Positions 1 through 7,736 of a stretch of DNA of 42,087 nucleotides are shown here, one piece after another. A program made the translations under genes and the position numbers. This stretch comes from Prevotella sp. UBA3837 (GTDB lineage: Bacteria; Bacteroidota; Bacteroidia; Bacteroidales; Bacteroidaceae): the NCBI GenBank assembly GCA_002392835.1, contig DGHX01000186.1, positions 7,591 to 49,677 on the forward strand, written 5' to 3'. Position 1 is the stretch's first letter, and each line of letters starts with the position of its first letter. The notes beneath the pieces are model-generated. The model saw only the letters and a program-made list of their open reading frames with translations, had not been told where the DNA came from and ran no database searches.

Positions 1-111
1 GGTCGGGGGTGGGGTCAGTATCTTCATTTTAGCATATACTATGGTACATCAAACGACCTACTTCCAAATGAAGTAAGGCCGGTTTGGCAACGTGGGGCCA
101 TGTCTTCGTTT

Positions 112-209
112 GAAAAACAGGCAAAAACCAGAAAAACAGATAAAAACACTTCGAGATAAAGGTCCTTGAATGGGTTTTTATCTGTTTTTCTGGTTTTTAT
201 CTGTTTTTC
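112..209. repeat. 36-bp near-perfect inverted repeat (possible terminator)
   Basis: The arms at 112-147 and 174-209 match in 34 of 36 positions when one is reverse-complemented, with a 26-base loop. Each arm is itself made of repeated units of the type AAAAACAGATAAAAACC. It lies just downstream of the minus-strand DUF1573 gene, so it could act as its terminator, although the stem is AT-rich. I see no gene in bases 1-111. Confidence 0.6.
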
Positions 210-245
210 TAAGACAAAGTCCTTTCGGCTTTACGGCTGTGGGGC

Positions 246-671
246 TTACTGCTGCTCCATGTCGGCAGCCTTCACCATGTCGCCCTCTATGTATACGCGT
301 GTCAGCTCTTCCTTGCCGTTGGTGCGCACGGTGATGGACTTGCGGAAGTGTCCCAGGGGCTTGCCGCTGCCGTTGTAGGTCACCTCTATCTGTCCGCTCT
401 TGCCGGGCATGATGGGCTCCTTGGTGTACTTAGGCACCGTGCAGCCACACGAGGCTACTGCCTGGTTGATGATGAGCGGCTGGCCGCCCACATTGGTAAA
501 GTTGAACGTGCACTTCACCACGGGGTCCTTCACTGAGAACTTGCCGAAGTTGTGCGTCATCTTCTCAAACTTAATCTCGGCCGGGCCGGTCTGTTCCTGG
601 TCCTGGGCCATGGCCGTGCCCAGGCTGCAGACGAGGAGCACGACAAAGAGTAACAGTTTTTTCATTGTCAT
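246..671 (-). CDS. DUF1573 domain secreted protein
   Basis: This 141-residue protein has a signal peptide (MKKLLLFVVLLVCSLGTAMAQ) followed by one Ig-like DUF1573 domain. Visible family features are the N-terminal 'F.K..HNFGK', the central 'ASCGCTVPKY' and the 'G...VTYNG' strand. DUF1573 proteins are common in Bacteroidetes; their role is not established, and a periplasmic or surface Ig-like function is only inferred. Two starts are possible, at 671 and 665; the second gives a more typical signal peptide. The gene is alone on its strand, with the GH105 gene upstream of it in the same orientation and about 160 bases between them. I see nothing definite in that gap except a short tandem 'GGCGTCACTGC'. 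Confidence 0.85.
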   Translation of the reverse strand: MTMKKLLLFVVLLVCSLGTAMAQDQEQTGPAEIKFEKMTHNFGKFSVKDPVVKCTFNFTNVGGQPLIINQAVASCGCTVPKYTKEPIMPGKSGQIEVTYNGSGKPLGHFRKSITVRTNGKEELTRVYIEGDMVKAADMEQQ

Positions 672-830
672 AGCTTTTTTATTGTTATAATTTCTCTTTC
701 TTTATACATTATTATTGACGCAGCGCCCGTCCGAGGGTTTAATTCCCCCTCTTCGTTTGGTCGCACCCGCTTGGTCGGGATTGGCAAATCCGGCCGAGCG
801 TCACTGCAGGCGTCACTGCGGGCGTGCGCC

Positions 831-2009
831 TTACTTCTTCAGCAGCTTGCAGTACTCCGTGGCTCCCAGCAGGAAGCAGCCCGTGCCGTAGTCCTCGAAG
901 TCGGGTATGCGGGTGTAGCTCAGCGGCTGTCCTGCTGACGGGTCCTTGCCGGTGCCCTGCATCCATCCTAAGAAGCCGTCGGGGTGCACGGCGTCGGTCA
1001 CCATGCCTTTCCAGGCGCGGTCGCAGGCCGGGCGGTACACGTCGGCCTTCAGGTATCCGCGCTGTATGCCCCATGCCATTCCGTAGAGGAAGAGGGCTGT
1101 GCCCGAGGTCTCCTTCATGGCGTAGTTGGTCGATGTGAGGCTGGGGTTCCAGAAACCATCTTCGCGCTGGCACTTCAGCAGTCCCTGGCTCATGAGCAGG
1201 AAGTCCTTCTTCAGCTCCTTATACTCCTTCGACTTCTGCGGCAGCAGGTCCATGCACCGCACCAGTGCTGCGTACACCCATCCGTTGCCACGGCTCCAGT
1301 AGCACTGCTGTCCGTCGGGCTCCACATAGGGGGGCACGTAGTCGGCATCGCGCCACCACAGCCCGTCCTTGGTGTTGAATACGCCGCCGCCCAGTGTGTT
1401 GCGGCTCCAGCGGTACATCTTCATGCCGTGGTCCAGGTATTTCTTCTCGCCCGTCAGCACGTAGGCCTGCACATAGAGCGGCATGGCCATCTGTATGGCG
1501 TCAATCCATGTCCACCATCCATACAGCTCCTTGTTCTTTGGGTTGGGTGTCACCATCTGGTGGTCCAGGTTGGCCAGCACGTTCTTCAGCTGCTTCGATG
1601 CCAGCTGCTCCGGCGTAGCCTTGGCAGGTACGATGGCGCCCTCGGCGTTGGTCCAGAAGAGCTCAATGTAGGTCTGTGCACAGCACTGGTCATCGGCATC
1701 GCCGGTGTTGATGCCGTTGCGCGGCGTCCACTGGTGGAAGTCGGCCCAGCGGGTGGCATAGTCTATGTAGCGCTGCTGCGGGTCTATGCGCTGCAGGGCC
1801 ATCAGTCCCTCGTAGTACACGGCGCGCGTCCACAGGCTCGAGGGCCTTACGCGCTTCCAGTTGGTGGGCACGGTGGGGTCTTCGTACTTCTGCATGAAGT
1901 AGTTGTTCACACGGCGGGCCACACCCAGTACGTCATCCGAGGCGGTCTGCGCCATGGCAGTCAGCGTCAGCACTGAGAGGCATAACAGCAGGGCAAGTTT
2001 TCTTCTCAT
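831..2009 (-). CDS. Secreted GH105 unsaturated glucuronyl/galacturonyl hydrolase
   Basis: The 392-residue product has a signal peptide (MRRKLALLLCLSVLTLTAMA) and then a single (alpha/alpha)6-barrel domain of the GH88/GH105 type (YteR/YesR-like). Visible family segments are 'W.R..YYEGLMAL', 'TGDADDQCCAQTYIEL', 'WWTWIDAIQMAMP', 'WSRGNGWVYAALVRCMDLLP' and 'TSGTALFLYGMAWGI'. The 'RGNGW' segment and the Asp-rich loop are where the family keeps its substrate-binding and acidic catalytic residues. GH105 enzymes remove the unsaturated uronic acid that pectin or rhamnogalacturonan lyases leave at the non-reducing end. Length matches the family. The start follows a good Bacteroidetes promoter. A second GH105 module sits inside the pectinase at 19755-24812, so this is probably part of the same pathway. 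Confidence 0.88.
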   Translation of the reverse strand: MRRKLALLLCLSVLTLTAMAQTASDDVLGVARRVNNYFMQKYEDPTVPTNWKRVRPSSLWTRAVYYEGLMALQRIDPQQRYIDYATRWADFHQWTPRNGINTGDADDQCCAQTYIELFWTNAEGAIVPAKATPEQLASKQLKNVLANLDHQMVTPNPKNKELYGWWTWIDAIQMAMPLYVQAYVLTGEKKYLDHGMKMYRWSRNTLGGGVFNTKDGLWWRDADYVPPYVEPDGQQCYWSRGNGWVYAALVRCMDLLPQKSKEYKELKKDFLLMSQGLLKCQREDGFWNPSLTSTNYAMKETSGTALFLYGMAWGIQRGYLKADVYRPACDRAWKGMVTDAVHPDGFLGWMQGTGKDPSAGQPLSYTRIPDFEDYGTGCFLLGATEYCKLLKK

Positions 2010-2035
2010 TTCTTACTGTGTTTGTTTTTGCGTTG

Positions 2036-2067
2036 CAAAAATAGCACAAAAAGCGGAAACGACCAAA
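2036..2067 (-). promoter_or_regulatory. Bacteroidetes-type promoter for the GH105 gene
   Basis: On the minus strand TATTTTTG (2043-2036) matches the -7 consensus TAnnTTTG. TTTG (2067-2064) lies exactly 20 bases upstream and matches the -33 element. The GH105 start codon is about 27 bases downstream. Confidence 0.7.
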
Positions 2068-2127
2068 TTTTCAGCCGATATTTTAAAAAAACAGTTCATA
2101 AATGAGTGCCGTTTCAGAAAAAATGCC

Positions 2128-2135
2128 TATCTTTG
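2128..2135 (+). promoter_or_regulatory. -7 promoter element for the DUF3791/DUF3990 cassette
   Basis: TATCTTTG matches the Bacteroidetes -7 box, and the first ATG of the cassette (2162) lies 26 bases downstream. No clear TTTG is seen near -33. An ATG at 2102 lies upstream of this box and is therefore an unlikely start. Confidence 0.5.
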
Positions 2136-2161
2136 CATCCGAGACGCAACATCATATATTT

Positions 2162-2386
2162 ATGAGCAAGGAGCAAAAAGACAAGCTGACATACATTGTT
2201 TATTGCATCAGCATGTTTGGCGAGCGATTTAGTCTGCCGTCCAAACAGGCTTTCTCCTATTTGAAACGTTATGGAGGTCTTGCCTTTATTGATGAGTGCT
2301 ATGCAGCCGAACATACATTGTCACTCGATGATGCGGTCGCTGACATGGCCGCTGTCTGCAAAAGGAACGGAGGGGGCCTCATATGA
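2162..2386 (+). CDS. DUF3791-type small protein (cassette gene 1)
   Basis: The 74-residue product begins MSKEQKDKLTYIVYCISMF and matches the DUF3791 pattern as I know it: an N-terminal helix with 'Y.V.CI..F', 'S.KQAF..L...GG..FI..CY...HTLS' and a final 'DD.V.D' helix. I chose the ATG at 2162 because the -7 element lies between it and the earlier in-frame ATG. The stop overlaps the next start as ATGA (2383-2386), indicating translational coupling. Function is unknown. Small partners next to enzyme-like genes are often antitoxins or adaptors, but that is inference. Base composition is more AT-rich than the neighbouring housekeeping genes. Confidence 0.7.
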   Translation: MSKEQKDKLTYIVYCISMFGERFSLPSKQAFSYLKRYGGLAFIDECYAAEHTLSLDDAVADMAAVCKRNGGGLI

Positions 2387-2859
2387 TTCTATACCACGGT
2401 TCAAATACAGCTATCGACAAAATAAACCTTGCATTATGTAAGCCATACAAAGACTTTGGGCAAGGATTTTATCTTACTGACTTGATGGCACAAGCTGAGG
2501 AGATGGCTCTTCGGCGTGTCAGGTTGGCTGGATGTGGTGTACCGACAATCTCGGCTTTTGAATTTGACGAGCGCAGTCTTAAAGATAACTCACTAAAGAC
2601 TCTGGTGTTTCCCAAAGTGTCAGTAAAATGGGCTACATTCGTTTTGAAAAACCGTGACATCAACCATGAAGGTTTCTCCCATAACTATGATGTCGTTGTT
2701 GGCCCTGTTGCCAATGACACGGTGGCTTTTCAGCTGAGACGCTATCTGTTAGGGGTGATTCCTCTGAAAATATTAGTCAAGGAATTAGAATACAAAGTAC
2801 TGAACAGGCAATTTTTCTTTGGAACGGAGAAGGCCATATCAAAACTACGGAAGTTATGA
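2383..2859 (+). CDS. DUF3990 protein, ADP-ribosyltransferase-like
   Basis: The 158-residue product has an early 'LYHGSN' (residues 3-8), then 'DFGQGFYLTD' (about 24-33), 'VVVGPVANDTV' (about 105-115) and near the end 'NRQFFFGTEKAISKL'. This is the DUF3990 layout. The HG motif plus 'G.GFY.T.' resembles the first two positions of the H-Y-E/Q triad of PARP-like ADP-ribosyltransferases, and the late Gln in 'NRQ' could be the third. From memory, DUF3990 belongs to the ADP-ribosyl clan; this should be confirmed. Substrate is unknown. It sits between two small DUF3791-type genes with ATGA overlaps on both sides, so the three proteins are probably made at coupled levels. A toxin or conflict-system enzyme is plausible but unproven. 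Confidence 0.75.
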   Translation: MILYHGSNTAIDKINLALCKPYKDFGQGFYLTDLMAQAEEMALRRVRLAGCGVPTISAFEFDERSLKDNSLKTLVFPKVSVKWATFVLKNRDINHEGFSHNYDVVVGPVANDTVAFQLRRYLLGVIPLKILVKELEYKVLNRQFFFGTEKAISKLRKL

Positions 2860-3077
2860 GCAATGAGCAGAGGTTTTTAGTTGACAGTATTACGGAGGAT
2901 GTTTCGCGATACTTGATTGACAGTTCTGATATGTCAATAATGGAAGCCCTGGAGGTCATATACAATTCCCAGTTCTACGAGAAGTTGACTGACCTTTCTA
3001 CCGGCCTTTATTACCAAAGCCCTGCATACTGCTATGAATACTTGAAGCATGAACTCAAGTATGGGAAAGTAGTATAA
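2856..3077 (+). CDS. DUF3791-like small protein (cassette gene 3)
   Basis: The 73-residue acidic, mostly helical product contains 'DVSRYLIDSSDMSIMEALE', 'IYNSQFYEKLTD' and 'TGLYYQSPAYCYEYLKHEL'. This second small-protein type regularly accompanies DUF3990 genes in my recollection, but I am less sure of its Pfam name than for the first gene. Its start overlaps the DUF3990 stop as ATGA (2856-2859). No signal peptide or membrane segment is seen. It may bind or neutralise the DUF3990 enzyme (inference). Confidence 0.65.
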   Translation: MSNEQRFLVDSITEDVSRYLIDSSDMSIMEALEVIYNSQFYEKLTDLSTGLYYQSPAYCYEYLKHELKYGKVV

Positions 3078-3132
3078 CACCTTTTCATGCTCTTTCGTCT
3101 TTTCTGAAAATAGCAATAATACATATAAAGTA

Positions 3133-6042
3133 ATGAATTCGAAACGAACACTCATGGCGGGCCTCTGTGCCCTGTCGCTTGGCCTGGCAGTACAGGCTCA
3201 GAACTACAAGTATGAGACGGTGGAGGGCGATCTCACCCAGACCCGCATCTACACCCTTCAGAACGGGCTGAAGGTCTACCTCTCGGTGAACAGCGAGAAG
3301 CCTCGCATACAGACCTACATCGCCGTGCGCACCGGCTCGAAGAACGATCCCGCCGAGACCACCGGCCTGGCCCACTACCTGGAGCACCTGATGTTCAAGG
3401 GCACCGACAAGTTCGGCGTCACCGACCCCGTCAAGGAGCGCCCACTGCTCGACGACATTGAGCGGCGCTACGAGCAGTACCGCCTGATCACCAATGCCGA
3501 CGACCGGCGCCAGGCCTACCACGAGATTGACTCCGTGAGCCAGCTGGCAGCACAGTACTTCATACCCAACGAGTACGACAAGCTCATGGCTGCCATCGGA
3601 GCCGAGGGCACCAATGCCTACACCTCGAACGACGTGACCTGCTACACCGAGGACATCCCCTCGAACGAGGTGGAGCAGTGGGCCCGCATTCAGGCCGACC
3701 GCTTCCAGAACATGGTCATACGCGGTTTCCACACTGAGCTCGAGGCCGTCTACGAGGAGTACAACATCGGCATAGCCCAGGACTCGCGCAAGCTCTGGGA
3801 GTCCATGAGCCGCATGCTCTTCCCCACGCACCCCTACGGCACGCAGACCACCATCGGCACGCAGGAGCACCTGAAGAACCCCAGCATCACCAACATCAAG
3901 GCCTACTTCAACCACTGGTACCGGCCCAACAACGTGGCCATCTGCATGGCCGGCGACATGGACCCCGACCGCGTCATCGCCATCATCGACCGCTACTTCG
4001 GCAGCTGGCAGCCCGGACAGGACGTCCGTCAGCCTGTCTTCCCCGCCCTGCAGCCCATCACTGAGCCCCGCGACACCACCGTCTACGGCCTGGAGGCTGA
4101 GACGCTGTGGCTGGGCTTCCGCTTCGACCGCGGCAACTCGCTGCAGATGGACACGCTCAGCGTCATAGGCGACATGCTCTCCAACGGCACCGCCGGACTC
4201 ATCGACCTCAACATCAACCAGCAGATGAAGATGCTGGGCGCATGGGCCGGAGCCGAGAAGCTGCGCGACTACTCGTGCTTCATCCTCGGCGGAACTCCCA
4301 AGGAGGGGCAGACGCTCGACGAGGTGCGGCAGCTGTTGCTCGGCGAACTCGACAAGCTGAAGTCCGGCGACTTCAGCGACGACCTGCTGCCCTCGGTGGT
4401 CAACAACCAGAAGCTCAGCTACTACAACTCGTTAGAGAGCAACGGCGCGCGCGCCAACATGTTCGTCGATACCTACATCAACGAAATACCCTGGCAGCAG
4501 CAGGTGCACTACCTCGACCGCATCAGCGGCATGACCAAGGACCAGATCGTCAGCTTCGCACAGCGCCACTTCCGCCAGAACTACGTCACCGTGTTCAAGC
4601 GTCAGGGCGAGGACAAGAACCTGAAGAAGATTGACAAGCCCCAGATAACGCCCATACCCACCAACCGCGACCTCGTCAGCCAGTTCGTCAAGGATATACA
4701 GGGCGCTCATGTAGACCCCATCCAGCCACGCTTCGTCGACTTCCGGCGCGACCTCACCTTCGGCCAGACCAAGCGCAACATCCCCTACATCTACGTGAAG
4801 AACGTGGAGAACGGGCGCTTCACGCTCAGCTTCCGCTATGAGTTCGGCGAGGAGAGCGAGCTGAAGTACAGCTACGCCCCCGACTACCTGGAGTATCTGG
4901 GAACGAAAAAGATGACCAACGAGCAGCTGAAGCAGCAGTTCTACAAGCTGGCCTGCAACTACAACATCAGCGTGGGCGAGCGCACCATACACGTCACCCT
5001 CAGCGGCCTGTCGGAGAACATGCCGAAGGCCCTGGCCCTGCTCGAGGACCTGATGCAGAACGCCCAGGTAGACACCGACGCCTACGAGCAGTACATACAG
5101 CTGATAGAGAAGAGCCGCGCCGACGCCAAGCTGAACCAGCAGCGCAACTTCTCGGCACTGGTGCAGTACGGCGTCTACGGACCCTATAACTCCTACCGCA
5201 ACATCCTCAGCGCCGAGCAGCTGCGCCAGACCGACCCGCAGGAGCTGCTCAACCTGCTGAAGAACCTCCGCCAGTACGAGCACACCATACTCTACTACGG
5301 TCCCATGAGCGAGGGCGAGCTGGCTGCCGCCGTGACCAAGAACCACAAGACGTCAAAGAAGCTGTTGGCCGTGCCCCAGGGCCGCCACTACGCCCTGCAG
5401 CCCACGCCGCAGAACGAGGTGTGGATAGCCCCCTACGACGCCAAGAACATCTACATGCGCATGGTGCACAACGAGCAGCGCCCCTGGCACCCCGAGGAGG
5501 CCGCCGTGAAGGCACTCTTCAACGAATACTACGGCGGAGGCATGAACACCGTCGTCTTCCAGGAGCTGCGCGAGGCACGCGGACTGGCCTACAACGCCTA
5601 TGCCGCCTATCTGGAGCCCGCCTACAAGGACCGCCCGGAGTACTTCTTCACGCACATCATCACCCAGAACGACAAGATGATGGACTGCGTGCGCCAGTTC
5701 CACCAGATTCTCGACACCATTCCGCAGAGCGAGCAGGCCTTCCGCATTGCCAAGGACGCGCTGACCAAGCGCCTGCAGAGCCAACGCACCACGAAGTTCG
5801 CGCTCATCAACGCATGGCTGCAGGCCAAGACGCTCGGCATCGACTACGATGAGAACGAGCGCATCTACCAGCAGCTGCCGAAGGTGACGCTGCAGGACAT
5901 CGTAGGCTTCGAGCAGCAGCAGATGGCCCGCAAGCCCTACCGCTACATCATCCTCGGTGATGAGAAGGAGCTCGACATGGAGGCCCTCGGCAAGATAGGC
6001 CCCATACGGCGCCTCACCACGGAAGAAATATTCGGTTACTAA
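3133..6042 (+). CDS. Secreted M16 (pitrilysin/insulinase) family zinc metallopeptidase
   Basis: The 969-residue product has a signal peptide (cleavage near QA-QN, residue 22) and two M16 halves. The N-terminal half carries the inverted zinc motif HYLEH (residues 80-84, HxxEH); the downstream Glu-rich helix 'ELEAVYEEYN' (about 202-211) supplies the third ligand. An insertion-rich stretch follows the HxxEH motif, then 'GTNAYTSNDVTCY', as in other Bacteroidetes long M16 proteins. The C-terminal half (about 540-969) keeps the inactive M16C fold, with 'ELREARGLAYNAYA'. Such proteins degrade peptides in the periplasm or at the outer membrane. The gene lies just downstream of the DUF3990 cassette and 24 bases upstream of tsaE, probably cotranscribed with the latter. 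Confidence 0.92.
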   Translation: MNSKRTLMAGLCALSLGLAVQAQNYKYETVEGDLTQTRIYTLQNGLKVYLSVNSEKPRIQTYIAVRTGSKNDPAETTGLAHYLEHLMFKGTDKFGVTDPVKERPLLDDIERRYEQYRLITNADDRRQAYHEIDSVSQLAAQYFIPNEYDKLMAAIGAEGTNAYTSNDVTCYTEDIPSNEVEQWARIQADRFQNMVIRGFHTELEAVYEEYNIGIAQDSRKLWESMSRMLFPTHPYGTQTTIGTQEHLKNPSITNIKAYFNHWYRPNNVAICMAGDMDPDRVIAIIDRYFGSWQPGQDVRQPVFPALQPITEPRDTTVYGLEAETLWLGFRFDRGNSLQMDTLSVIGDMLSNGTAGLIDLNINQQMKMLGAWAGAEKLRDYSCFILGGTPKEGQTLDEVRQLLLGELDKLKSGDFSDDLLPSVVNNQKLSYYNSLESNGARANMFVDTYINEIPWQQQVHYLDRISGMTKDQIVSFAQRHFRQNYVTVFKRQGEDKNLKKIDKPQITPIPTNRDLVSQFVKDIQGAHVDPIQPRFVDFRRDLTFGQTKRNIPYIYVKNVENGRFTLSFRYEFGEESELKYSYAPDYLEYLGTKKMTNEQLKQQFYKLACNYNISVGERTIHVTLSGLSENMPKALALLEDLMQNAQVDTDAYEQYIQLIEKSRADAKLNQQRNFSALVQYGVYGPYNSYRNILSAEQLRQTDPQELLNLLKNLRQYEHTILYYGPMSEGELAAAVTKNHKTSKKLLAVPQGRHYALQPTPQNEVWIAPYDAKNIYMRMVHNEQRPWHPEEAAVKALFNEYYGGGMNTVVFQELREARGLAYNAYAAYLEPAYKDRPEYFFTHIITQNDKMMDCVRQFHQILDTIPQSEQAFRIAKDALTKRLQSQRTTKFALINAWLQAKTLGIDYDENERIYQQLPKVTLQDIVGFEQQQMARKPYRYIILGDEKELDMEALGKIGPIRRLTTEEIFGY

Positions 6043-6066
6043 CCCAGCAGTGTGGCATTTAAGACT

Positions 6067-6516
6067 ATGGAAATAAGCATCAGCATAGACAACATCAGGG
6101 AAGCGGCGCGGCAGTTCATCAGCCAGATGGACGGCCGCACCGTCTTCGCCTTCTACGGACAGATGGGGGTCGGAAAGACCACCTTCATCAAGGCAGTGTG
6201 CGAGGAGATGGGCGTCAGCGACGTCATCACCTCGCCCACCTTCGCCATCGTTAACGAGTACAGCGTGGAGCCCTCCGCCCTCCATCCTTCACCCTCCACC
6301 CTCCACCCTTCACCCTCCACCATTTACCACTTCGATTTCTACCGCATCCACCGCTTGGAGGAGGTCTACGACATGGGCTACGAGGAGTATTTCTACTCCG
6401 GTTCCCCCTGCTTCATCGAGTGGCCCGAACTCATCGAGGAGCTGCTGCCCCCCGATGCCGTGCGCATCGCCATCGAGGAGCAGCCCGACGGCACACGGCG
6501 CCTGCACCAGCTGTAG
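6067..6516 (+). CDS. tsaE: tRNA threonylcarbamoyladenosine biosynthesis ATPase TsaE
   Basis: The 149-residue product carries the Walker A 'GQMGVGKTTFIKAV' and the TsaE segments 'SPTFAIVNEY', 'YHFDFYRI' and 'FIEWPE'. TsaE is the ATPase partner of TsaD/TsaB in making t6A37 on ANN-decoding tRNAs in the cytoplasm. I chose ATG 6067 (MEISISIDN) over an upstream GTG at 6052 because family members begin this way. The loop between 'VNEY' and 'IYHFDFYR' is lengthened by about 20 residues built from LHPSPST repeats encoded by a 21-bp DNA repeat. The key motifs on either side are intact, so the protein is probably functional. Confidence 0.93.
   Translation: MEISISIDNIREAARQFISQMDGRTVFAFYGQMGVGKTTFIKAVCEEMGVSDVITSPTFAIVNEYSVEPSALHPSPSTLHPSPSTIYHFDFYRIHRLEEVYDMGYEEYFYSGSPCFIEWPELIEELLPPDAVRIAIEEQPDGTRRLHQL
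6271..6321 (+). repeat. 21-bp CCCTCCACC-type tandem repeat inside tsaE
   Basis: There are two and a half units of a 21-bp, CT/C-rich repeat (6271-6291, 6292-6312, 6313-6321). Each unit encodes seven residues (LHPSPST), so the frame is kept. Similar sequence occurs at 36232-36273 and about 38968-39005. Confidence 0.75.
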
Positions 6517-6530
6517 CCTTCATTAGCTTA

Positions 6531-6969
6531 CGCGCGCGCGAGGATAAAGACGCTACACTTCCTACACCTGGGGCAGTGACTTCAGCCGACTTGCCACTTC
6601 AGACGGCTCATGACTGCAAAAACCGCATGTCCCGCACTAAGCATATCCATTTAAGAAGCTTTAACAAGAGTTTCAGAAAAGAGTACGCGGGCCTGGTACT
6701 TTTTGTCCGCGGGCCGCGGACAAAGAGTACCAGGCCCGCGGACAAAGAGTTCCAGGCCCGCGGATTATCTTCACCTTGCGCAAGAAAAAGGTAGAAGAAT
6801 GGCATTTGAACGGGCAATGAGCTGCTGGAAAAGCTTGTCAATATTTTTTATAGGAAATTCGTAGAAACGGAAGTTGCAACCTGCTGATAATGAGCCGAGG
6901 TGTAGGAAGTGTAGCGTCAAGAGTTTTTTAGGTGTAGGGAGTGCACCATGTTTGTCCTCGCGCGCGCGT
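6531..6969. mobile_element. Non-coding palindromic element, copy 1 (about 440 bp)
   Basis: This gene-free gap between convergent tsaE and the outer-membrane protein gene is bounded by inverted ends. Bases 6549-6569 and 6898-6918 are a perfect 21-bp inverted repeat containing CTACACTTCCTACACC. Outside these, the (CG)n-AGGAtAAA tract at 6531-6548 pairs with TTTGTCCTCGCGCGCGCG near 6950-6967. The right side holds a second, partial copy of the AGGTGTAGGGAGTG end (about 6930-6943). No convincing gene lies inside. The same ends occur in a second copy at 25001-25223, so this is a dispersed element. It is of MITE-like size, but no transposase or target-site duplication is visible. Confidence 0.7.
6687..6763. 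repeat. Central long hairpin of palindromic element copy 1
   Basis: Arms at 6687-6711 and 6715-6739 match in 24 of 25 positions with a 3-base loop, forming a very stable GC-rich hairpin around TTTTTGTCCGCG/CGCGGACAAA. The right arm is partly repeated at about 6741-6763. It may terminate transcription from both convergent neighbours. Confidence 0.7.
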
Positions 6970-7012
6970 GAGAAAATGAGGCCATGAGCGGGCCTACGCA
7001 CACCCTTGGTGG

Positions 7013-7720
7013 CTAAAATGCATTCAGCGTGATGCCGAACACAAAGTAGAGATGACCGCTCTGTGGGTTCGCCGTCAGTTGGCCGAACACAGGCAGCGCG
7101 AAGTGGTCGGTGATGGGAATGTCTTTCGTGGCACTCAGCGACAGGTTGGTCACGCTGAAGCCGCTGGTGCCATAGTAGTCGGAGGCCCAGGGCACCATGC
7201 CGGCCGTGGCCGTCCAGTCACAGGCGGCCAGGCGGAACGGCGCCTCCAGCTCCAGGTAGGAGCTGTAGGCCCGCTTGTCGTCGGCAGCCTGATAGTCACT
7301 CCCTGCGAAAATGGTCTGCCACGAGGCACACAGCGGGCCGAAGTCATACTGGGCGAAACTCTCGAAGGAGTGGCCGGTGTTTTCCTTCTTGTAGTAGAAA
7401 TAGCGCTCGTCGCTTTCGTCGGTCCAGTAGTCGACGATGCCCAGTGACAGGCCGCCCGTCTCGTAGGCCAGTGTCAGGTCTATCTCGCGCACGTCGTCCT
7501 TGTGCCCCGACAGGCCGGTGCTGCCCCAGGCCGTCAGGCTCAGCCCCTGCCAGCCCACTGCCAGCTCGGGCTGTACGGCCACGTGCCCCAGGTTGAGGCC
7601 GCGCCAGATGTAGTTGCTCACCACGTCGGCCTTCAGGTGGCCTTCTACCTTGTTCTGGGCACTCGCTGTGCCCCCTGCCAGCAGCAGAAGGGCGATGGAT
7701 AACTGTAGTTTGATTTTCAT
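7013..7720 (-). CDS. Outer-membrane beta-barrel protein, TorF/Gcw_chp type
   Basis: The 235-residue product has a signal peptide (MKIKLQLSIALLLLAGGTASA) and alternating amphipathic strands ending in an aromatic C-terminus (FGITLNAF), as expected of an outer-membrane barrel. The segment 'DVVSNYIWRGLNLG' near residues 32-45 and 'AWGSTGLSG' match the Gcw_chp/TIGR02001 family as I recall it. Function is unknown; transport or envelope adaptation is inferred only. The 5' untranslated region between the promoter element (7866-7859) and the ATG is about 130 bases and holds a possible small ORF (7737-7829). The gene converges on tsaE across a palindromic element. Confidence 0.78.
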   Translation of the reverse strand: MKIKLQLSIALLLLAGGTASAQNKVEGHLKADVVSNYIWRGLNLGHVAVQPELAVGWQGLSLTAWGSTGLSGHKDDVREIDLTLAYETGGLSLGIVDYWTDESDERYFYYKKENTGHSFESFAQYDFGPLCASWQTIFAGSDYQAADDKRAYSSYLELEAPFRLAACDWTATAGMVPWASDYYGTSGFSVTNLSLSATKDIPITDHFALPVFGQLTANPQSGHLYFVFGITLNAF

Positions 7721-7736
7721 GGGTAATGTTTTTTTT

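Noticed and set aside
3085..3915. 276-codon minus-strand frame overlapping the M16 peptidase start
   Set aside because: Low-complexity Val/Leu/Gly/Asp translation antisense to the signal peptide and HxxEH region.
6687..6763. CRISPR-like repeat array
   Set aside because: The repeated units are adjacent or inverted without regular spacers, and no cas genes are present.
6608..6841. Open frame of 77 codons on the minus strand with 'FVRGPRTKSTRPA'
   Set aside because: It lies wholly inside the palindromic element, and its plus-strand counterpart encodes the same repeated peptide; both arise from the inverted repeat, not from a gene.
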